64,000 bases of DNA from Zygnema cylindricum (Eukaryota > Streptophyta > Zygnematophyceae > Zygnematales > Zygnemataceae), in assembly GCA_037447655.1 (NCBI GenBank), contig JBBHKE010000395.1, positions 121,948-185,947 of the forward strand. The letters run 5' to 3'. The translations under genes and the position numbers were made by a program. Positions 20,302 to 31,329 of this stretch are shown here, piece by piece. Position 1 is the stretch's first letter, and every line of letters starts with the position of its first letter. The notes under the pieces were generated by a model. The model was not told where the DNA came from and ran no database searches. It saw nothing but the letters and a program-made list of their open reading frames with translations.

Positions 20302-21780
20302 GTGGATTGTCCACCTAACCGAAAACCAATCGGTTGTAAGTGGGTTTTCAAATTAAAACTGAACCCAGATAACACAATCGAGCGCTACAAGGCCCGACTA
20401 GTGGCAAAGGGATTTACACAAAATGAGGGAATTGACTACGAGGAAACCTTTGCCCCGGTGGTTAGATTTCCCTCCGTCCGCATACTTCTCAGCCTGGCAG
20501 CAGCGGAAGACATGGAAGTGCACCAGATGGACATCAAAACAACCTTTTTGCATGGAGAATTGGAAGAGGAGATCTTCATGCGACACCCCGAAGGGTTTGT
20601 GGAAGAAGGAGAGGAGAGTAAGGTATGCCAGCTGATTAAATCTCTTTATGGTTTGAAACAGGCGCCTCGACAGTGGAATAAGAAACTTGATGAGTTTGTT
20701 ACTGGTCTAGGATATATTCGGATAAGCTCAGATCACTCAATCTATTTTTTCGAAGATGAGGAAGGTTTTATATTTATTGCAATTTATGTTGATGATTTGC
20801 TTGTTTTAAGTAAATCAATGGAAAAAATTAATAAACTAAAAACCGATCTTAAGGGGAGATTTGAAATGAAGGATATGGGGGAAGCAAAATATATTTTGGG
20901 AATTCAAGTAGAGAGAGACCGAAAAAGAAAAATTATAAGATTGTCTCAAAAGGAAGCAATAGGGAACATGCTTGAAAAATTTCAAATGGATAAAGCTAAT
21001 CGTTGTACAACTCCAATGGAGTTGATGAAAGGAAGTGAGGGGAGTGAGGAAGGAGGAGTCATAGTCTTAGACGAGGAATTATCTCCTGAAGAACAGAAGT
21101 TCATGCAGACTATTCCTTACAGGCAAGTAGTGGGAAGTCTAATCTATTTTATGAATTCTACCCGGCCGGATTTAGCTGCAGCTGTAGGAGTGCTGAGTAG
21201 AAGTCTAAATGCTCCCACTAAGAAGAATTGGGAGGCAGCTAAAAGAGTTCTTAGATACTTGATAGGAACTAGGGTTCTATGGTTGCATTTGGGTGGAGAG
21301 AATACTGACATCACTACTTGGAGTGATGCTAGTTATGGTGATGCTCCGATGAGGAGATGCACTTCTGGATATGTATTATATGTGGGTGATGGGGCTTGCT
21401 GTTGGAGTAGCAAACAGCAAAAGGTCATTGCTCAGTCCACCATGGAGGCTGAGTATATGGCCTCTTGCTCTGCTTTAAAAGAATTGATGTGGGTCAAGTC
21501 TTTACTTGGTGAACTTGGTCATCTTAAGAGTGGCGTGCAGAAAATATTTTGTGATAATCAAGCAGCAATCGCTATTTCTGCCAATCCTAAACATCATTTT
21601 AAAGCTAAACACATGGACATTAGACTCAGCTTTGTTAGAGAGAAAGTAGAAAATAAAATAATAACTTTAGAGTACCGACCAGATAGTGAGATGGTAGCAG
21701 ATATGATGACCAAACCTGTGCCTTCCCCTAAGCTAATTTTCTGGAGGGAGAAGTGTGGTCTGAAATTAAAGAATGACTAG
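20302..21780 (+). CDS. Copia reverse transcriptase-RNase H ORF (E2)
   Basis: 492 open codons. RT motifs in order are GCKWVFKLKLN, KARLVAKGFTQ, TFAPVVRFPSVR, QMDIKTTFLHG, LYGLKQAPRQWN and the catalytic YVDDLLVL (around residue 168). RNase H follows with GSLIYFMNSTRPDLA, TWSDASYGD, EAEYMASCSALKE, DNQAAIAIS and KHMDIR, ending in DMMTKPVPSPKLIFW. It stops 13 nt before the 3' LTR, as in intact copia elements. The protein would lack its own initiation context because the upstream TGA at 20293 separates it from integrase. It is one of the best-preserved RT-RNase H copies here. Confidence 0.9.
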   Translation: MDCPPNRKPIGCKWVFKLKLNPDNTIERYKARLVAKGFTQNEGIDYEETFAPVVRFPSVRILLSLAAAEDMEVHQMDIKTTFLHGELEEEIFMRHPEGFVEEGEESKVCQLIKSLYGLKQAPRQWNKKLDEFVTGLGYIRISSDHSIYFFEDEEGFIFIAIYVDDLLVLSKSMEKINKLKTDLKGRFEMKDMGEAKYILGIQVERDRKRKIIRLSQKEAIGNMLEKFQMDKANRCTTPMELMKGSEGSEEGGVIVLDEELSPEEQKFMQTIPYRQVVGSLIYFMNSTRPDLAAAVGVLSRSLNAPTKKNWEAAKRVLRYLIGTRVLWLHLGGENTDITTWSDASYGDAPMRRCTSGYVLYVGDGACCWSSKQQKVIAQSTMEAEYMASCSALKELMWVKSLLGELGHLKSGVQKIFCDNQAAIAISANPKHHFKAKHMDIRLSFVREKVENKIITLEYRPDSEMVADMMTKPVPSPKLIFWREKCGLKLKND

Positions 21781-21793
21781 AAAATAAGCGGAG
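21781..21793 (+). promoter_or_regulatory. Polypurine tract of E2
   Basis: AAAATAAGCGGAG directly precedes the LTR start TGTAGAAATTAATGG. Confidence 0.7.
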
Positions 21794-22841
21794 TGTAGAA
21801 ATTAATGGTTTTAAGTATTTTCTAGGTCTGAATAGAAAGAAAGAAGCCGAGGCAGTCTACCTCTAACTTCTCTCTCCAACTCTCAAACTTGTCGCAGTCA
21901 CTAAGAAATCGGAGAGGAAGCTAGAGCCATGGCTACCTAGGCTATCCTGAGGTTTACGGGAAATTTATATTAGTTCGGGTTTATTTATTTAAAAGGTATG
22001 TACCGGCGGCAGGAATTGATCCTTGTACCTACCGGCCGGCAGATAGAAATAGCTGTTAGCCTTAGCCGTTAAGTCTAAGAGTCATGATACGTAGAATATA
22101 GTTTGATAGTTATTTAAAATATGTATACGTACGATTATTCATTTAACTATAATAGATTACGGGATACATAGATCTGGTAATATATAAAGTACGGATTACA
22201 GTACGGACTATAAATCAATACCGCGCATTTGTTTCGTAAATGAAACAAATACCGCACATGTATTTATTACTGCTACGATTAAATTAGATTCTAATCGGAC
22301 GGCCGCAATTAGGGCCGAGATCGCGGAGGAAGTTTTCGGCGGTTTATGGCCATCGCCACATCAGATGATGCGTGGCGAAATGTCGTTCGATCGTGGAATC
22401 CCCGGAGATTATGGCATCGAACTCGGATTTGACATGTGTCGACATTTAGGCCTTGTCGTACAATGTCCGTACCTAAAGTACACCGGCAGCTGTACTTTTG
22501 CGTACGGAACACAATTCTGATTGGTTCCGTACATCAGTAGATAGAGTCTGTGAGTGAGATAGGACTTAGAAAAATTAGGAGATAGGACCCTCTCTCCCAG
22601 AGAGCTTCTATACAAAAGGTCAATTTTGACCCTCCATAACTTACTGCTCAGGGGAGCAAATTCAGAGATTCTTTTTGCTATCGACTCAGGGGAGTCTTGT
22701 CTTCACAGGGGTGAAGGTGGTCAGAGTTTTTGTCTGCCAGAGTGGCAGTTATTTTTGCTTAAACACAAAGGGGTCAGGATTATCCTAGAGGCTTCTTGGA
22801 AGCTGTCCACTCTGAGGACTTATGGAGGTCTCAGAGTTTCA
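21794..22841 (+). repeat. E2 3' LTR (family A, 1048 bp)
   Basis: Complete TG...CA LTR. It is in the same orientation as E2 pol and is followed at once by an inverted U3 part of the E1 LTR (22842). Confidence 0.85.
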
Positions 22842-23184
22842 AATCCTACGTGTACATGTTTAACTAATGATCGTACTATATATTACGTAACATTACTTCT
22901 AGACTTAACGGCTAAGGCTACCGGCTATCTACTCATTGACGGCCGGCAGGTACCAGGATCAAATCCTGTCGCCGGCACATACCTTTTAGTAATTAATCCC
23001 TATACTAATATAAATTTCCCGTAAACCTGAGGATAGCCTAGGTAGCCATGGCTCTAGCTTCCTCTCTAATTTCTAAGTGACTACGACAAGTTTGAGAGTT
23101 GGAGAGAGAAGTTAGAGGTAGATTGCCTCGGCTTCTTTATTTCTATTCAGACCTATAAAATACTTAAAACCATTAATTTCTACA
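22842..23184 (-). repeat. E1 5' LTR, U3-side part
   Basis: From AATCCTACGTGTACATG to ATTAATTTCTACA, followed by the target duplication CGGAG. By eye only about 92% like 13315-13696, clearly less than the match between the U5-side parts. Confidence 0.8.
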
Positions 23185-23189
23185 CGGAG

Positions 23190-23449
23190 GTTTCGAGAGG
23201 GGTGGTATTCAAAACTTAAAAAATATTATAACGTTTACTTCTGGTTTGAAAGCTTTAATAAATAGATAGGATTTGTGAGTGTGAAAGTTTAGGAGTTACA
23301 ATATTTTTTAAGGATAATTTCTTAACTATGTACGTTTACTAGTGTGATAGTAACGCATTCAATGAACTAGAGATAAAGGATCGGGGTTGGGCACGAGGCA
23401 TCAGATGACTTGTTAAGACAAATTAGGTCAACAATATAATAGTATAAAA
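23190..23449. other. Spacer, nothing recognised
   Basis: AT-rich, no long ORF. It should be the continuation of the decayed copia split by E1 (the old gag N-terminus), but no motif is clear. Confidence 0.4.
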
Positions 23450-24356
23450 GGGAATTGCTAATCGCAGAGAAGATTTTTGCTGAGCGCAGGTAGTTGTTAG
23501 AAATTGTAAATTTGAAGTATAGTTTCGTACAAGATACGTACCTTTAAGTTCAAATTTGACGGTCAATCCGTCGAAAAACTTTGACTAGCGAAATATTGTA
23601 ACGGCGGTTAAAAAACTATCGCGCTTGCGAACGTCGACCGTCATAAAAAAAAAACAATTCACACGGCTGGCGCAGGTTTACTGTAACAAAACTGAGGCAG
23701 CCACATGTAAATAAAATGGTTGCGCGCAGGTAGTTACTCACTTCACGTGAGCTCCACTGTGAAAGCACACACCGACATCTGGCTTAGCCGCAAAAATGGA
23801 ATCTAATCGCGAACCGTTACGCTGCACTTGGACAACAAATCAATGAACGACGTACGACATGTATAAACTCACACGAAACGAAATATACTTCGTACAAGAT
23901 ATAGAAGCGTACCCGCGTATAAATATCAATGAAACTAAAATGACGCGTCGTCACGCGCGACCAAATGAAGCCACACTATTTACGAATCAACATTCTTACA
24001 TTGAATAAGTACTTCACATTGATTCACATTGTCGGTGTGTGCTTTCACAATGGAGCTCACGTGAAGTGAGTAACTACCTGCGCGCAACCATTTTATTTAT
24101 ATGTGGCTGCCTCAATTTTGTTACAGTAAACCTGCGCTGACCGTGTGAATTGTTTTTTTTTATGACGGTCGACGTTCGCAAGCGCGACAGTTTTTTAATC
24201 GGCGTTACAATATTTCGCCAGTCAAAGTTGTTCGACGGATTGACCGTCAAATCCAAACTTAAAGGTACGTATCTTGTACGAAACTATAGTTCAAATGTAC
24301 TATTTCTGACAACTATTTGCGCGTGGCAAAAATCGTCTTTGCGATTAGCAATTCCC
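23450..24356. mobile_element. Foldback-like element with about 325-bp inverted arms (copy 1)
   Basis: Begins GGGAATTGCTAATCGCAGAG and ends CTTTGCGATTAGCAATTCCC. The arms run to about 23775 and from 24030 and are complementary with few differences. No transposase. Flanks ATAAAA and ATTAAA are imperfect because the right part was probably copied from 26230-26884. Confidence 0.75.
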
Positions 24357-24624
24357 ATTAAAATAAGATGTCGATATATGGCACAACTATATTCATGGAA
24401 CCGTATTAGCCGGAATTGCGGAAACATTCTAAATACAAACGCTCCAATTGCGTAATTTCACATCGATGCAATAAGGACCACGATAAATCAAAAAAATTGT
24501 CCGTACAAGACCGAAATGGTCGGCGCACATTTTTGGAAAACACTACACCGTGTATCGCTATTAGTGTTTAGAATATTTTGGCCACTTAAAACATTTTTTC
24601 TCCGTACACAGTTGTCTGATTATC
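23970..24624. repeat. 655-bp duplicated block (recipient copy)
   Basis: Matches 26230-26884 with one difference seen (position 23984 against 26244). It covers the right arm of the foldback element, 184 bp of flank, and the first 84 bp of a MITE that is cut off exactly where the match ends. Confidence 0.85.
24541..24624. mobile_element. Truncated MITE 5' end (copy 4)
   Basis: CACTACACCGTGTATCGCTA and following sequence identical to 26801-26884, then unrelated sequence. There is no right end. Confidence 0.75.
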
Positions 24625-24955
24625 GTTTCCAGATATTCGATGATTTTTGAGATTTGGTAGTCAGCTTACGTGGAACCACTCATATCAGAACACGTATGTA
24701 AAACTTTTTGACAAAAGATACGCGATGTACCCGAGGCCTCTGTAATACATAAATTTTGCTGTCCGTACTATTACAGAGACCTCCTCGTGTAACCATACCC
24801 CAAATAATTAATCATTACAATTTCAGAATTAGTACTTTTTTGTCGGTTATATTTTGCGGCGTCTACATTTAAGTCACGGAACGAAAATCACGGCGTACGT
24901 GGCGTATTAGACAATTTGACTTTTTCGCTAAAATAACATATTACATAAAAAAATA
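24625..24955. other. Spacer, nothing recognised
   Basis: No conserved frame or repeat. It lies between the end of the duplicated block and an hAT-type 3' end. Confidence 0.4.
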
Positions 24956-24959
24956 AAAA

Positions 24960-25111
24960 ATAAAATTTTAAAAAATACTATATATCGCGATATATATCGC
25001 GATTGTTTATGTTGGTCTCGGTACGATATATCGAGAATCCTGCTCGATCGATATTCGATATATCGAATATCGAGATTATCGCGATATGAATTTACCCGAT
25101 ACCCAACACTA
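24960..25111. mobile_element. hAT-type element right end, truncated
   Basis: TATCGCGATA palindromes followed by the terminus CCGATACCCAACACTA. Related to 27105-27311. No matching left end was found upstream. Confidence 0.5.
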
Positions 25112-25117
25112 GTAATT

Positions 25118-25344
25118 ACTACACCGTGTATCGCTATTAGTGTAGATAATTTTCTCGCCGCTTAAAAGTTAAAACATATTTTCTCCGTACACACATATCC
25201 TATTTTCACAGGGAGACCGCCAATGGGAAGGTGAGAATCTTGGCTTTCAATCGCAACCGTCAGATCTAAAATCACAAGCATGTACGGAGAAAAGATGTTT
25301 TAAGTGGCGAAAAACATTAACATTAATAGCGTACACAGTACAGT
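25118..25344. mobile_element. MITE (copy 3)
   Basis: Left end ACTACACCGTGTATCGCTAT; degenerate right end with reverse complement ACTGTACTGTGTACGCTATT. Interior identical in layout to 465-692. Confidence 0.7.
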
Positions 25345-25657
25345 TACATTTACGAAATTTGCCCCTAATGTCGATTGTAAATTGTAAAGTTTTTGAGCAA
25401 ATAGTACGATTACCTACCCAAATATCTGTACATAATGTACAATTTGTGCTCGAAACGAGAAAAAATCTTCAATAACCACCCTATGTGTCCAAACTGTACT
25501 ATTTCTCCTCAAAACGAGGGTGAACCATAAAACGCCTTAAGATCGGCCGTAAAATACTAAATAGTGTGTACGAACGCAGCAAAAAACTGCAAGTGTTGAG
25601 AACTAAAAACTAACATACGCGATATGGAACACCGTTTCGCTTTTTATATTTATTAAA
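25345..25657. other. Spacer, nothing recognised
   Basis: No ORF or known repeat. It ends with the ATTAAA flank of the foldback element. Confidence 0.4.
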
Positions 25658-26616
25658 GGGAATTGCTAATCGCAGAGACGATTTTTGCTGCGCAGGGTAG
25701 TTGTCAGAAATTGTACATTTGAATACATTTTCGTACAAGCTACGTACTTTAAGTTCAGATTAGACGGTCAATTCGTCGAACAACTTTGACTGGCGAAATA
25801 TTGTAACGGTGGTTAAAAAACTGTCGCGCTTGCGAACGTCGACCGTCATAAAAAAAAAAACATCACACGGCCGGCGCAGGTTTACTGTAACAAAACTGAG
25901 GCAACCACATATAAATAAAATGGCTGCGAGTAGATAGTTACTCACTTCACGTGAGCTCCACTGTGAAAGCACACACCGACATTTGACTTAGCCGCAAAAA
26001 TGGAATCTAATCGCGAACCGTTACGCTGAACTTGGACACAAATTAAAGGACGACGTACGACATGTATAAACTCGCACGAAACGAAATAAACTTTGTACAA
26101 AATATAATACCGTACCCGCGTATAAATATCAATGAAACTAAAATGACGCGTCGTCACGCGCGACAAAATGAAACCACACTATTTAAGAATCAACATTCTT
26201 ACATTGAAAACGTACTTCACATTGATTCCGCCACACTATTTACAAATCAACATTCTTACATTGAATAAGTACTTCACATTGATTCACATTGTCGGTGTGT
26301 GCTTTCACAATGGAGCTCACGTGAAGTGAGTAACTACCTGCGCGCAACCATTTTATTTATATGTGGCTGCCTCAATTTTGTTACAGTAAACCTGCGCTGA
26401 CCGTGTGAATTGTTTTTTTTTATGACGGTCGACGTTCGCAAGCGCGACAGTTTTTTAATCGGCGTTACAATATTTCGCCAGTCAAAGTTGTTCGACGGAT
26501 TGACCGTCAAATCCAAACTTAAAGGTACGTATCTTGTACGAAACTATAGTTCAAATGTACTATTTCTGACAACTATTTGCGCGTGGCAAAAATCGTCTTT
26601 GCGATTAGCAATTCCC
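25658..26616. mobile_element. Foldback-like element (copy 2)
   Basis: Same termini as copy 1, with perfect flanking ATTAAA (25652-25657 and 26617-26622). The spacer holds a tandem duplication of about 60 bp (about 26170-26280). A 6-bp duplication does not fit Mutator (9 bp) or hAT (8 bp), so the family is open. Confidence 0.75.
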
Positions 26617-26884
26617 ATTAAAATAAGATGTCGATATATGGCACAACTATATTCATGGAACCGTATTAGCCGGAATTGCGGAAACATTCTAAATACAAAC
26701 GCTCCAATTGCGTAATTTCACATCGATGCAATAAGGACCACGATAAATCAAAAAAATTGTCCGTACAAGACCGAAATGGTCGGCGCACATTTTTGGAAAA
26801 CACTACACCGTGTATCGCTATTAGTGTTTAGAATATTTTGGCCACTTAAAACATTTTTTCTCCGTACACAGTTGTCTGATTATC
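26230..26884. repeat. 655-bp duplicated block (probable donor copy)
   Basis: Counterpart of 23970-24624. Here the MITE continues beyond the block to its own right end and the foldback element has matching flanks, so this copy is the likely source. Confidence 0.85.
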
Positions 26885-27001
26885 AATTCGAGACCGCCAA
26901 GCTGAAGCTTAGATTTTAATCGCAACCATCAGATCTAGAACCCGACATGCGTGTACGGATAAAAGATGTTTAGAGAGACGAAAAAACATTCACGGTGTAG
27001 T
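26801..27001. mobile_element. MITE (copy 5)
   Basis: CACTACACCGTGTATCGCTA at the left; CACGGTGTAGT at the right, with about 17 bp of the right inverted repeat deleted. Confidence 0.7.
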
Positions 27002-27104
27002 TTGGCTAATAGTGAAATAACTTGATAGAATGGAACTTGTGTAGTTAGATTATAGTAGGTAAATAGGGTCGTCCATTGTATATACAGAATATGTTACACG
27101 TGTG

Positions 27105-27311
27105 AGTTTTTTGTTGGGTGTTAAAGAGTAAATTTTCTTTTTTCAAAAAAATAACATATTACATAAAATATTGAATTTAAAAAGTACTATATATCGCGAA
27201 ATATATCGTGATGATTTATGTTGGTCTCGGTACGATATATTGAGGAGTCAGACCGATCGATTATCGATATATCGAATATTGAGATTGCCGCGATATGATT
27301 TTACATGTTAC
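27105..27311. mobile_element. Short hAT-type element
   Basis: The right end ACCCAACACTA pairs with TGTTGGGT near 27112. The interior shares the TATATCGCGA/GGTCTCGGTACGATATAT core with 24960-25111. Confidence 0.45.
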
Positions 27312-27919
27312 CCAACACTACTTTTTGAATTCAGGCATTTTAGCTGTACAAAATGATCGTAATTTTGCAATATACAAAGAGGAAGCAAAGTACAAAAAAT
27401 TGTACGAAATGAAGGAACGTTGCTCATTGCATGTGTTTTTCGATACATTGTACGTATTGTACAAGCCGCATTTGCATACTGTCAGTAGTGCCATATCTAT
27501 ACGTATTATCGCATTTAACGCGACTCAATATATCGCTTTAAAATACCGATTATCGAGACCCCAAAAAATGGTACATATCAACAATCGACTTTACTAATTC
27601 GATATGAAACACAAAAAATTCTCTTTTAAGGGAATTTTTCTTGTGTTTTCTATCGATATCCATTCGCCAATAACCGATATGCACCTTCTTCTGACATACA
27701 GATAATTGGTATATTAGTTCCCAATATCCCTAAAGGAATTTTCGCGATGAATTTCCAATATATCACGATGCATTACCGATAAATATCAAGAATATATCTA
27801 TTGACGATATTGGTGCGAACTAGATTGTGACAAGATTTCCAAAAGCCTCCCCTTGTAGCGTTATCTCCGTACTCATTTCATATTTTTATTTTCATACCAA
27901 AACCTTTGTACCGAAAAAC
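27312..27919. other. Spacer with degenerate ATCGATAT palindromes
   Basis: The region 27650-27800 has weak hAT-like subterminal words but no clear ends. The 100-codon ORF around 27295-27597 has no recognisable motif. Confidence 0.35.
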
Positions 27920-28215
27920 TAGTGTTGTGTATCGGTAATTATGTGTCGATAATCGACAACCTATATAGTAGTTCGATATATTGGTAAACGAAATTATCGC
28001 CATAAAAAACCCATGTATCGCCGTGAATTATTGATAAATATCAGGCCCGATAAATATCGTCAATAAATGTACGGTTTCAACCGTAAACTTGTAAATTTTT
28101 ATACGAAAGTACGGAACGGATTGTCATTGGTGGCATACCAGATTATATATAGTATACGATAAAATACAATATTGTATAAAGTATTATGATATAACATACT
28201 AAATTTATGAGAGCG
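27920..28215. mobile_element. hAT-like element, left part only
   Basis: Starts TAGTGTTGTGTATCGGTAAT as in the 1003-2197 element and shares its ATTGTATAAAGTA-type interior, but no right terminus follows. Confidence 0.5.
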
Positions 28216-28635
28216 CAAATGAAACAACGTCTTTTTTATATAGAAATGTCAGTATATTTTCCGTACAGTGTGAAGCGTACGAAATTTACAAAACAAGCGA
28301 ATACTACGTAGTTTTCAAAAAAATGTCCAAATCCGTACGAATGGGACAACTATGACTAGGTCACTTTTATTTTTAGGTCAGACGTTCACAAAGTTGCTGC
28401 GCATATTTGATGAAGGGAAAAAAGTCAAAACCCTAATCAATCTCAATTCCATATTTGTATTCACTGAAATTGCCACGTGGCGTAACTTAACAAGCGTTTG
28501 TGTCTGTGAGACGCGCTACTCTGTAGCCATGGTTGCCAGGTTGCCATCACGATCACCGTGACACTGTTGATCTTAGCGTGCCAAGTGCCAGTAGTAATGG
28601 GATATACAATGGACCCATGGCGGAGTAAGACATTA
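28216..28635. other. Spacer before the minisatellite
   Basis: No recognised feature. It contains a GCCACGTGGCG near-palindrome near 28473. Confidence 0.35.
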
Positions 28636-29278
28636 AGTTTTTTCCTCCTTTGACCTTCCTTCCCCCCTCCTTTGACCATCCTTCCACCCTCCTTTCCACA
28701 CTCCTTTGACCATCCTTCCACCTTCCTTTCACCCAACCTTTGAAATTCCTTCCACCCACCTTTGCATTCCCACCCTCCTCTATTGACCATCCTTCGACCC
28801 TCGTTCCCCCCTCCTTTGACCATCCTTCTACCCTTCTTTCCCCCTTCCTTTGACCCTCCTTCCACCCTCCTTTCCCCTCCTTTGACCTTCCTTCCACTCC
28901 TTTCCCCCCTCCTTTGACCATCCTTCCACCCTCCTTTCCCCCCTATTTTGACCTTCCTTCCACCCTCTTTTGACCTTCCCACCCCTCTCTATTGACCATC
29001 CTTCCACCCTTCCTTCCCGCGACCTCGCCCGGCTATTTTTAATCACTCGACCTTCTTTACGTTTCCTTCCCTTTGACCTTCTTCCCCCTCCTTTGACCTT
29101 CCTTCCCCTCAATTCTTTGACCTTCTTCCCCAATCCCTTTGACCAACCTTCCCCTCCTTCCTTCCCTCTTGACCTTCCTTCCTCCTTGACCTTCCTTCCC
29201 TTCCTCCTTTTGACCTTCCTTCCCCCCTCCTTTGACCTTCCTTTCTCACTTCTTTGAACTTCCTTCCCCCCTCCTTTG
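28636..29278. repeat. CCTTTGACC-type minisatellite, left part
   Basis: Tandem units of about 21-22 bp with consensus CCTCCTTTGACCTTCCTTCC, variable in the C tract. The long minus-strand Gly/Lys/Glu-rich ORFs here only reflect the unit (GGWKEGQRR and similar) and are not genes. The array is broken at 29278 by LTR element D and resumes at 34232. Confidence 0.9.
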
Positions 29279-30726
29279 TGTTGTCCATAGCATATTTCAG
29301 CCATGGATTACTCTCGGAAGCACCACAAACTACCCTCCCCAACAGCAGTGTTTCAGACAACACAGATTACTCCACAATGAACAAAAGCTGCTGAAACTTC
29401 ACCAACACGCAGTATATTCTAGACAATGTAACCCCCCAAAGTTACAGCCAATTCCACTGAGGCATCCAAAAGATATGAGCTGCAGAGTTTCCCAAAAACA
29501 GCTGACAGCTTACCAAACCAACTAGGTAGACTCCTTACAGATTTCCACAAAAACAACAGAACAGACACACACTACACACATATATAGTTTCTATATCATA
29601 GAACATCTACACATAGTTTCACATCAAAATATCAATCACAGTGATCACACTAACAGGTCAAAGATGCAGAAAAACAATTTGCCATTACTTTGATAACTAA
29701 GTCCTACATTTTATACTCACAGAGTGCCATTACTTTGATAACTAAGTCCTACATTTTATACTTACAGAGTTATCTACTGAGCCCTGCACTAATCAAGGTA
29801 CTACATGTGTATTTAAGTACTGTACACTAATAAGGACACTATACGTCAACGGTACATCTACAGTATCCGAATTATGTCCAAAACCCTAATTATAACTTTT
29901 ATCCAACTTTAATAAGGTAACACTAAAAACTAATTCACTACATACAAATTAAAGTTGTTTTAGATATTTACAGATGGTGGCCGTACATAACTTGTGCCAC
30001 TTGCTTTGTCAACATTTGTCGAACTCGTCCAAAAGACTGTACTATTAAAAATGAAATCTCCTGGTAGCAAGTCGGTTGCGCAAAGCGACGCGACTTGCTT
30101 AGTCAGTTGTGGTCCCGTCAGATTTCCTCCGTCGTTGATGTACCTGGGATCGAACGACTACATTAACGTCTGTACAAAAGTCTTTCGTAATTTGAGGAGC
30201 GCCGTAAGATAAATTATGTTTCTTCGGGATGGACGACATGCGTCCTATAACTTTGTCCCATTGTGGTCCCCTTAAGAATCGCGTCTGTCAATTCGATTGG
30301 TATCCGCCGTTCATTATTGCATCCGTACTGTTTGTCGTGTGCCACTGTATCAAATTCCGTACTGGCACGATTAGCTTCGGTTTAAGTGCGTTCCAGACTT
30401 TGCGGAACGCCGTAAGATGTAAGGTTTACTTTCTTGATGGACAACACGCGTCTTGCTACATTATCCCACTTGAATCAAGTCCGTCGACTCGATTCGTATC
30501 AGCCGTTGATTCCTTTAACCGCACAGGATCATGATCGTACATATACATTTGATCCGCGCCTGCTGACGTCGCGTGTCCCAAGGAAGTACATTTCACTCTT
30601 TTGTACTGCTGCCACTGTCACACTAAATCAGGTCAGTATTACATGACTTAGACTGGATTTATTCTAAGTTCTAAAACTCCCCTCACAGCCTCATTTACTG
30701 AGGACTAAAGCTTTCCAATTTCAACA
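29279..30726 (-). repeat. Element D 3' LTR
   Basis: Plus-strand ends TGTTGTCCATAGC and TTTCAACA. On the minus strand it is preceded by the polypurine tract TTTAGGGGAG (30727-30736). About 94% like 32791-34231 by eye. Confidence 0.85.
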
Positions 30727-31329
30727 CTCCCCTAAAGCTTTAGACTCAGTTACCCATTCAGTCCAATAGACTGTCTACTCTAATTTAGGTACATATTGAA
30801 GCAAGGACTGGGAAAATATTCCAAGTTCGGAAACTCTTCTTTACAACTTTCACTACTAAACATCCAAAACTTCACAAAAACAACACTCCTCCTAAGTTTT
30901 GGATGTTTTAACTCTTGGCCATTCTACACTTGTATATATTGTATTTTGCATACCTTTAAATCAGCAACTCTATTTATGGCTTGTTTAAATGTAAGTTTTC
31001 CTATATAAGCTTTTGATTTTTCCCCCTAAAAATGGCTTTTTCGGTCTTTTGTGTGGTCGCCTTTGGAGTTGGTTTCTTCTCCAGCTGGTCTTCCTTAATT
31101 TGTTTCTTCTTTTTGTTTTCTTATTGCATTGTGATCTCTTCATAGAATTTGTACCTTTTCCATGGGTTGCCTCCTCATTAACTCTATAAAGTGTGATTCT
31201 TCTCACTTATTTTTGGTCTTTTTCCGTAGATCTACCACTCCCCTTAAGTGAACGCATCCTGAATACTTTCATTCTCAACCCCTTTTTATTTATTTTCTCT
31301 TTCCTCTTCCTAATTTTCCTTGTTATTAT
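30727..31329 (-). other. Element D 3' untranslated internal region
   Basis: Lies between the gag stop and the LTR. A short Lys/Arg-rich minus ORF (30985-31206) is present but has no known motif. Confidence 0.4.

Larger units (their letters stand above)
11363..23184 (-). mobile_element. E1: composite copia, family A, with inverted copies inside both LTRs
   Basis: The outer ends are family A LTR termini flanked by a perfect 5-bp duplication, CGGAG (11358-11362 and 23185-23189). Between them are 3' LTR part 1 (11363-12049), an inverted LTR-gag piece E3 (12050-13314), 3' LTR part 2 (13315-13696), minus-strand gag-pol (13712-18068), 5' LTR part 1 (18049-18730), an inverted element E2 (18731-22841), and 5' LTR part 2 (22842-23184). 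The duplication shows that the whole sits in one insertion site. How the same inverted junction came to be in both LTRs is discussed as a finding. Confidence 0.75.

Noticed and set aside
24074-26715. Identical 60- and 101-codon ORFs at 24074/24150 and 26334/26410
   Set aside because: Identity comes from the 655-bp DNA duplication across a foldback arm; the ORFs cross the element boundary and overlap in antisense.
28461-29304. Long minus-strand Gly/Lys/Glu-rich ORFs (up to 173 codons)
   Set aside because: They are translations of the 21-22-bp minisatellite in different frames; the composition follows the DNA unit and overlapping frames look alike.
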